A stretch of DNA of 64,000 nucleotides from Palaemon carinicauda (Eukaryota > Arthropoda > Malacostraca > Decapoda > Palaemonidae): assembly GCF_036898095.1 (NCBI RefSeq), contig NC_090750.1, positions 90,047,786 through 90,111,785 on the forward strand. The letters run 5' to 3'. Of the stretch, positions 57,715 to 64,000 are shown piece by piece (position 1 is the first letter of the stretch; each line of letters starts with the position of its first letter). The notes under the pieces are model-generated. The model saw nothing but the letters and a program-made list of their open reading frames with translations. It was not told the DNA's origin and ran no database searches. The position numbers and the translations under genes are program-made.

Positions 57715-58214
57715 NNNNNNNNNNNNNNNNNNNNNNNNNNNNNNNNNNNNNNNNNNNNNNNNNNNNNNNNNNNNNNNNNNNNNNNNNNNNNNNNNNNNNN
57801 NNNNNNNNNNNNNNNNNNNNNNNNNNNNNNNNNNNNNNNNNNNNNNNNNNNNNNNNNNNNNNNNNNNNNNNNNNNNNNNNNNNNNNNNNNNNNNNNNNNN
57901 NNNNNNNNNNNNNNNNNNNNNNNNNNNNNNNNNNNNNNNNNNNNNNNNNNNNNNNNNNNNNNNNNNNNNNNNNNNNNNNNNNNNNNNNNNNNNNNNNNNN
58001 NNNNNNNNNNNNNNNNNNNNNNNNNNNNNNNNNNNNNNNNNNNNNNNNNNNNNNNNNNNNNNNNNNNNNNNNNNNNNNNNNNNNNNNNNNNNNNNNNNNN
58101 NNNNNNNNNNNNNNNNNNNNNNNNNNNNNNNNNNNNNNNNNNNNNNNNNNNNNNNNNNNNNNNNNNNNNNNNNNNNNNNNNNNNNNNNNNNNNNNNNNNN
58201 NNNNNNNNNNNNNN
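57715..58214. other. Scaffold gap, exactly 500 N
   Basis: Exactly 500 undetermined bases, a size used as a placeholder for gaps of unknown length. The true distance between the flanks is unknown. It lies in the interval where the eIF3b 3' exons and FABP exons 2-4 would be expected. Confidence 0.98.
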
Positions 58215-58231
58215 ACTCTATAGACCTTGAC

Positions 58232-58709
58232 TGAACCCTTTTACCCCCAACGCTATTTGGAACTCTCCAACCCTTAGTCAACAGGCTTTTTTTTTAAGCA
58301 CATTTTGTAATATATATTTTTTAATTGCTCTAACAGCCGTAATTTTCATCATAGAGAGGTCAGGTTGGTCTCATTATTTTGGAAAATGCCTGAAGTTTCT
58401 CATAAAGTTATCAAAGATATGCAAAAAAAATGTAAAAAACAGTGTTTTGCAAGGACGTACCGTGAAGTTTCTCATAAAGTTATCAAAAATATGCAAAAAA
58501 AAAAAAAATAAATAAATAAAAAAGTTTTTTGCAAGGACGTACCGTGAAGTTTCTCATAAAGTTATCAAAAAAATGCAAAAAATGTGAAAAAAAATCTTTT
58601 TTTTTTTTTTTTTTTTTTTTTTGCAAGGACGTACCGGTACGTCCATGGGGTAAAGGGATGAGTTTTGTGAAACGTACCAGTGCATCCATGGGGGGGGGGG
58701 GGGGGTTAA
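58232..58709. mobile_element. TTAA/CCC-type MITE, copy 3 (inverted, internally expanded)
   Basis: Opposite orientation to copies 1-2: GAACCCTTTTACCCCCAACG at one end, (G)n-TTAA at the other, with TGCAAGGACGTACCGGTACG and TCCATGGGGTAAAGGG inside. The segment GTGAAGTTTCTCATAAAG is duplicated, with A- and T-runs expanded. It begins 18 bp after the scaffold gap. Confidence 0.8.
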
Positions 58710-58868
58710 AAGGGGTGTTAAGCGTGTGAAAACAGAGAACCAACAGATTATCTTCATTGACTTCAATCCCAGACTGTATTCACTAGAGCACTTAAGGCGA
58801 AATCTTCTTAATTTGTCTTCGGAAAATCGTCCTTGTAAGACCTTCCCGCATTCCGTGAGTTTAAAAGT

Positions 58869-59345
58869 GATTTATTCTCATAATTTATTCAGAGAATTCT
58901 CATTTAGTTACGATTCTAAAGGAGATTTTTAGGCACGAATTGAAACATGAATTTATTCTCATAATTTATTTAGAGAATTCTCATTTAGTTACGATCTAAA
59001 GGAGATTTTTAGGCACGAATTGAAACATGATTTATTCTCATAATTTATTTAGAGAATTCTCATTTAGTTACGATTCTAAAGGAGATTTTTAGGCACGAAT
59101 TTAAGAATGATTTATTCTAATAATTTATTTGGAGAATTCTCATTTAGTTAAGATTCTAAAGGAGATTTTTGGGCATGAATTTAAACATGATTTATTCTCA
59201 TAATTTATTCGGAGAATCATCTTTTAATTATGACTAAAGGCTGTTTTTAGGCACGAATTTAAACATGATTTATTCTCATAATTTATTCAAGAGAATTCTC
59301 ATTCAATTATGACTCTAAAGGCGATTTATTTTATGCACGAACAGG
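58869..59345 (+). repeat. ~80-bp tandem repeat, 6 copies
   Basis: Starts near 58869, 58949, 59029, 59109, 59189 and 59267. Unit contains GATTTATTCTCATAATTTAT, GAGAATTCTCATTTAGTTA, CTAAAGGAGATTTTTAGGCA and CGAATTTAAACAT. Confidence 0.94.
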
Positions 59346-59420
59346 CCAGTTTTTTACTCCAGCATTTGGAAGATCTTCCAGTATTTAGCTTTGTTGTAGA
59401 AATAAAGGTTTACTCGTAGA

Positions 59421-59505
<85 letters not shown>
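59421..59505 (+). repeat. (CT)n microsatellite, ~85 bp
   Basis: A nearly pure dinucleotide tract with one early TTT interruption. Confidence 0.97.
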
Positions 59506-59509
<4 letters not shown>

Positions 59510-59677
59510 AAGGTCCCCCTTTTCAGATACCGGTTCTTATCTCATGTATGGGTCCGAATCAACTTGTTTCGTTTTATAAACATCGAAGTTATGTTCTTGA
59601 AAACTTCTCGTATGTTGTTCTTGGAAAAGTTTCTCGTATTTCAATGTGAACATCCTTAGGTCGTCAGAACCAATAAT

Positions 59678-59680
<3 letters not shown>

Positions 59681-59770
<90 letters not shown>
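59681..59770 (+). repeat. (CT)n microsatellite, ~90 bp
   Basis: Dinucleotide tract with CC interruptions. The nearby complementary (GA)n at 59830-59898 makes a potential inverted pair. Confidence 0.97.
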
Positions 59771-59828
59771 CGTTGAATATGTAATTTTACAATTAAGCGC
59801 ACTTTTCTGATTTTTAAGAAAATATTTT

Positions 59829-59829
<1 letters not shown>

Positions 59830-59898
<69 letters not shown>
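59830..59898 (+). repeat. (GA)n microsatellite, ~69 bp
   Basis: Dinucleotide tract with one ATGA interruption, complementary to the (CT)n runs 60-330 bp upstream. Confidence 0.97.
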
Positions 59899-59899
<1 letters not shown>

Positions 59900-60164
59900 T
59901 AATTAATTAATTATGTAGCATCTCTTAACGTAGTGTGTGGGTTTTTGTACAATACAAGACAATAGTGGTGCCTAAAGACATCTTAGTAGATGCCCCCATA
60001 TGATTATTCAAAGACTCTCTGTTATGTCCCGTCGGGCAGAACAGCCCCCCCCCCCTCCATCCTTTTTCTTCTATTGATACAACAAAGTGATACCCACAGC
60101 ATACCCAATGGAACAATATTCTACAGATACCATCCTTCCATTTTAAGTAATCTTTTGAAAATAT

Positions 60165-60500
60165 ACCCTCACTGCTACGCACCTCTTACGCATGACGTAC
60201 TGCATACCCTCCGTTCATATCAATGTTTTTTAAGAATAAAGGCATTGCCACGCACCTCTTACGCATGACGTACTGCATACCCTCCGTTCATATCAATGTT
60301 TTTTTAAGAGTAAAGGCACTGCTACGCACGTCGTACGCATGCCATACTGCATACCTTCCATATTAAATATTTCAAGAATAAAGACTGCCACGCACGTCGT
60401 ACGCATGACGTACTGTATACCTTCTTTCCATTATAAATCTGTTATGAATACACCGTCACTGTTATGCACGTCTTGCTCATGACGTGTACTGCATATTGTT
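60165..60500 (+). repeat. 65-74-bp tandem repeat, about 5 copies
   Basis: Landmark GCACCTCTTACGCATGACGT / GCACGTCGTACGCATG at about 60178, 60251, 60325, 60392 and 60457, with ACTGCATACCCTCCGTTCAT between. The first copies are nearly identical; later ones are shortened. Confidence 0.88.
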
Positions 60501-60834
60501 GCATTTTCAACTCTATCCCATGTGCATACAAATCATCTTACTCATCTGATCCCCGATGTACATCGATTTAATGAAAATTATATTCATGCATACAACGTCC
60601 GTCTTCCTTCCTTTACTCGTAAATTCTTAATGAGGACATTTGCAAGTGCTTAAGGAAGTTTCATTGCTTCGCAATGATAATTTTCAATAGATGGGTGATG
60701 TAAATCGTAGGGTATTAGTGGAGAAACACAACCCGTCATTTTCTTACTTTAAGGACTGCTTTCCTGGTCCTATCACACAGGAGGAAGCCTACACTCTACA
60801 GGGATTACAAGATCAGTTTATTACTTGTTACTTG

Positions 60835-61010
60835 GTTTGGGTTTAAATCCAACCCTCCACTGAAGTCGAGTGAACTACTTCTCGGGCGGGTCCATATTAA
60901 TCATCTAACGAAAACATTTTCATTATAACTTGTACAATTCTTTGATTGTAGCATCTTCCAAATCACATGATCTTGTGAAAAGTAATGTCTTTAGTTTCTT
61001 CTTAAATTCA
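60835..61010 (-). repeat. CR1/Jockey-like LINE 3' end (copy of 25580-25765)
   Basis: Reverse-complement match to the end of the 25-kb fragment: AAATCCAACCCTCCACTGAA, CTCGGGCGGGTCCATATTAA, CTTGTACAATTCTTTGATTG. It includes the last codons and 3' UTR. Confidence 0.88.
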
Positions 61011-61019
61011 ATTGCTATA

Positions 61020-61205
61020 TTATTATATACACTCTTAGGTCATTTCACATATCCCACAGCATACTGCCTGCTTATTCTCAAATCCACATTATCGAATCAC
61101 TTTAGAGAGCAAAAAAGTCTTCATTCTTAAAAGCCCCAATTTCTTCAGTCTTTCGGATGTCCAGTGGGAAGTCGTTGTATAGTCTTGGGTCTTTGAGGAT
61201 ATTGC
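61020..61205 (-). pseudogene. LINE RT C-terminal fragment, relative of 28735-28990
   Basis: Minus strand: KDPRLYNDFPLDIRKTEEIG, AFKNEDFFAL-stop. Same C-terminal pattern as LNNKLPLDIREIEDIKAFKR at 28.8 kb, with a damaged K-R-K-L-K segment. Confidence 0.65.
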
Positions 61206-61489
61206 CCCCAACCCGTTCAGGAACAATAACATAGCCCCTCTCTCAAGACACAATGTCCTTGCCTTTCATCAAGGGGGAGAGAGATCTTTATTGACAAACA
61301 TTAAGGCTATAATGGAGAGCCGAGAGCATTTTATGTCCTCTTCACGAAAAAAAAATGCCCTGCAATTTTTGACAACAGATAAAACTTGTATCACTGAGGA
61401 ATAGTAACTTGCCTTTATATCTTCAACAATGTCTTTCGAGGAATAACTGGTTCCCTTATCATACGACAAAATCTTCGTTACATTATTCT

Positions 61490-61860
61490 TTTCTCAAAGG
61501 GGTTAACCACTGCACTGTAATTGTTCAGTAGCCACCTTCTTCTTGGTAAGGGTTGAAGAGACTCTTTAGCTCTGGTAAGCAGCTCTTTTAGGAGAAGGAC
61601 ACTCCAAAATCAAACCATTGTTCTCTAGTCTTTCGTAGTGCCATAGCTTATACCATGGTCTTCTCTTCCACTGTCTTGAGTTAGAGTTCTCTTGCTTGAG
61701 GGTTACACTCAGTCACGCTATTCTAACTGTTTCCATATTTCCTTTCCTTATTGGGCTATTTTCTCTATTGGAGCCCTTGGTTTTATAGCATCCCGATTTT
61801 CCAACTATGATTGTAGCTGAGCTAGTGATGATAATGATAATAATACAAAAAGATGAGCCC
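61490..61860 (+). repeat. LINE-tail repeat, long form, forward orientation
   Basis: Reverse complement of the unit at 62882-63300: GGGGTTAACCACTGCACTGT, AAGGACACTCCAAAATCAAA, CTTCCACTGTCTTGAGTTAG, TTCCTTATTGGGCTATTTTC, TTTTCCAACTATGATTGTAG, ending (GAT)n/(AAT)n. Confidence 0.88.
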
Positions 61861-62430
61861 TCTCAATATGGAACTTTTTACTTTTACTTTTAGGGGTTTA
61901 TTTCTCGCCCTCCATCAGCCACTAAGAGTCTGTTCAGGCGGGCCTAGGTGTGTGAAAATCATTTCTTTCCAGTTAATATTTTGCTCTGTATCTTTTCAGT
62001 TATTCGATAGCATTTGTATTCAGGCTTAATAGTTTTCAGATCACTATTATAACTGTGGTCCTCTCCCACAAAACGAATTTTTTTTTTTTCCTCGGCCCGT
62101 TTATCTCATTCTTATAAAAAAATATTACTTCATGTAAAATGTATATGGCTTATTGCTAAAAATGAGTCTGTTCCATTTATTTTATTATTTATAACTAGTT
62201 CTCGTAGTTTCCAGTAACTTACATCCTAGAAAGTTTATATGTATGTATGTTTCCATCACCACGCTGGCCACTGCAGATTGGTGGTGGTGGGAGACTTTGA
62301 TCTGATCGCTCACTGTAAACCAACTTAGTATGGGTGACCCTGACTAGTACAACCTTGCTAATTATGACGATACACAAACCCTTTCACCACGATGAGGCAT
62401 CCCCGCTCTTATATCTATGTATATTTACAT
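61861..62430. other. Intergenic DNA, nothing recognised
   Basis: No exon or mobile-element signature that I can support. Confidence 0.45.
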
Positions 62431-62433
62431 TGA

Positions 62434-62434
62434 A

Positions 62435-62485
<51 letters not shown>
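62434..62485 (+). repeat. (GA)n microsatellite
   Basis: Dinucleotide run interrupted once by GGA. Confidence 0.97.
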
Positions 62486-62488
<3 letters not shown>

Positions 62489-62829
62489 TTCAACAAAGAA
62501 GCCAATGGGAAATGTATAGTCAATGTATAACATTACAATATTTATTTGTTATCGACTATGCATACAAATCTACATAAATGTTGTATAAACATATTTAAGA
62601 GAAACACATGCACATACAAAACATTACAATGAAATACAACACTCGCTCATAAATGTACAATCTCTCCGAAAACTGTCGGTGCATCCTTTCGGTTGAACAT
62701 TTTGAAACAAGTGACGATTTGTATTGGGAAAGGGAATTTGTTTCAGGCGATAATCCTGAAAAATCACATAGCGAACGAACCATTTCGAAACGGTCGATCG
62801 TAACGTGTACAGATAGTTTTGGGAGTTAC

Positions 62830-62831
<2 letters not shown>

Positions 62832-62880
<49 letters not shown>

Positions 62881-63270
62881 TGCTAAGCTACAACCCTAGT
62901 TGGAAAAGCACGATGCTATAAGCCCAGGGGCCCCAACAGGGAAAATAGCCCGGTGAGGAAAGGAAACAAGGAAAAATAATACTGTATATTTCAAGAACAA
63001 TGACATTTAAATAAATATTTCCTATATAAACTATGAAAACTGTAACAAAACAAAAGGAAGAGAAACGAGATAGAATAATGTGCCCGAGTGTACCCTCAAG
63101 CAAGAGAACTCTAACCCAAGACAGTGGAAGACCATGGTACAGATGCCATGACACTACCCAAGACAAGAGAACAATGGTTTGATTTTGGAGTGTCCTTCTC
63201 CTAGAAGAGCTGCTTACCACAGCTAAAGAGTCTCTTCTATCCTTACCAAGAGGAAAGTAGCCACTGGACA
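62832..63270 (-). repeat. LINE-tail repeat, long form with (TTA)n
   Basis: A (TTA)n run of ~46 bp, then GCTAAGCTACAACCCTAGTT, GGAAAAGCACGATGCTATAA, AATAGCCCGGTGAGG, GTACCCTCAAGCAAGAGAAC, AAGACAGTGGAAGACC and GAAGAGCTGCTTACCAC. The best-preserved long copy in the window; it runs directly into the 141-bp tandem array. Confidence 0.9.
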
Positions 63271-63700
63271 ATTACAGTGCAGTAGATAACCCCTTGTGTG
63301 AAAAAAAATTGTTTGGTAATCTCAGTGTTGTCAGGTGAATGACGGAGGAGAATCTGTAAAGAATAGGCCAGAATATTCAGTGTATGTGTAGGCAAAGGAA
63401 AAGTGAACCGTATTACAGTGCAGTAGTTAACCCCTTGGGTGAAGAAGAATTGTTCGGTAATCTCAGTGTTGTCAGGTGAATGACGGAGGAGAATCTGTAA
63501 AGAATAGGCCAGAATATTCAGTGTATGTGTAGGCAAAGGAAAAGTGAACCGTATTACAGTGCAGTAGTTAACCCCTTGGGTGAAGAAGAATTGTTCGGTA
63601 ATCTCAGTGTTGTCAGGTGAATGAGGACAGAGGAGAATCTGTTAAGAATAGGCCAGAATATTCACTGTATGTGTAGGCCAAGGAAAAGTGAACCGTAACT
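63271..63700 (+). repeat. 141-bp tandem repeat, 3 copies
   Basis: Starts at 63271, 63412 and 63553. Unit: ATTACAGTGCAGTAGTTAAC, TGGTAATCTCAGTGTTGTCA, AATAGGCCAGAATATTCAGT, AGGCAAAGGAAAAGTGAACC. Copies 1 and 2 are almost identical. The 47-codon period gives a repetitive open frame on the minus strand that is not a credible gene. Confidence 0.95.
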
Positions 63701-63728
63701 AGAGAGAACACATATGCATTTAACTCAC

Positions 63729-63809
63729 CGATAGATTTGAGGAATTCGTCGAAGTTTTCAGATTTTACGTGTTCGTATTTACCCTCGAATTTCACCATTG
63801 TCCTGGTTA
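63729..63809 (-). CDS. Fatty-acid-binding protein, first coding exon (partial gene)
   Basis: ATG at 63798-63796, then MVKFEGKYEHVKSENFDEFL KSI and one base before the donor GTGAGT (63728-63723): 70 coding nt, phase 1. FABP first exons typically end after about 24 codons in that phase. The F-x-G-x-Y...SENFDEFL pattern is the FABP family signature. A pyrimidine-rich acceptor ATCTTTCAG sits just upstream (63810-63811), so a 5' UTR intron is likely and the exon would start at 63809. Exons 2-4, expected to the left, are not found. It is not the missing 5' part of the FABP gene at 3 kb, which is on the other strand. Confidence 0.8.
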
Positions 63810-64000
63810 CTGAAAGATAAAAAGAAAATATTAGAAAATATTTATATAAAGTAATATTTTTTGAAGTTGTATCCCTTGTGTGTGCGAATCGCATTTTTCT
63901 AATACCTAATTTGTCTTGCCATATTAATCTTAGCACGTATGTTATACATTATCGTTCATTGCAATTAATGTAGGCATTGATATTTATAGAATATACTTAT

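Noticed and set aside
57595..58281. Long frames of about 190-230 codons across 57.6-58.3 kb
   Set aside because: They consist almost wholly of undetermined bases in the scaffold gap.
63243..63536. 97-codon minus-strand frame next to FABP exon 1
   Set aside because: A read-through of the 141-bp tandem repeat; not FABP exon 2.

Overview
The window looks like nuclear DNA of an arthropod, most likely a decapod crustacean (shrimp-like). Reasons: three intron-rich animal genes with arthropod-type proteins, an AT-rich background, very long (GA)n, (CT)n, (TG)n and (TTA)n tracts, and many mobile-element families that I associate with decapod genomes. The species is an inference. Only a small fraction of the 64 kb is coding; the rest is introns and spacers filled with retrotransposons, MITE-like elements and minisatellites.

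Layout. 1-1955: 5' part of a non-LTR retrotransposon (minus strand), with a reading frame open to the window edge. 2974-3546 (+): last two exons of a fatty-acid-binding-protein (FABP) gene. 11008-26123 (-): SEC13, complete or nearly so, seven exons; intron 6 carries a decayed second copy of the same LINE, and introns 1-2 carry LINE tails and a fold-back element. 26.1-30.0 kb: divergent spacer between SEC13 and eIF3b, containing a 1.2-kb 33-bp minisatellite. 30048-53981 (+): first eight coding exons of eIF3b (448 codons, about two thirds of the protein). Its 18-kb intron 1 holds a structurally complete DIRS-like tyrosine-recombinase retrotransposon (32959-40787), a 0.8-kb fold-back hairpin, a 2.8-kb piggyBac-like non-autonomous element and assorted SINE/LINE pieces. 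54-64 kb: MITEs, satellites, microsatellites and a 500-N scaffold gap. 63729-63809 (-): first coding exon of another FABP gene.

The main find is the DIRS-like element. It has two identical 161-bp inverted terminal repeats, unequal outer extensions, and an internal complementary region that is the reverse complement of its own left and right ends joined head to tail. This is the arrangement expected for replication through a circle. Its coding interior shows DIRS-type reverse transcriptase/RNase H and recombinase similarity but is broken. It also contains a 5S-rRNA-derived sequence inside pol and three tandem arrays in the gag-like part. Pieces resembling its termini are scattered over the window.

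Functionally, the host genes are housekeeping ones: SEC13 (COPII coat, nuclear pore), eIF3b (translation initiation) and FABPs (intracellular lipid carriage). SEC13 and eIF3b point away from each other; the two FABP fragments point inward from the window ends. Neither the eIF3b 3' exons nor FABP exons 2-4 can be found between 54 kb and the right edge. The gap of unknown true size, or sequence beyond the window, must hold them.
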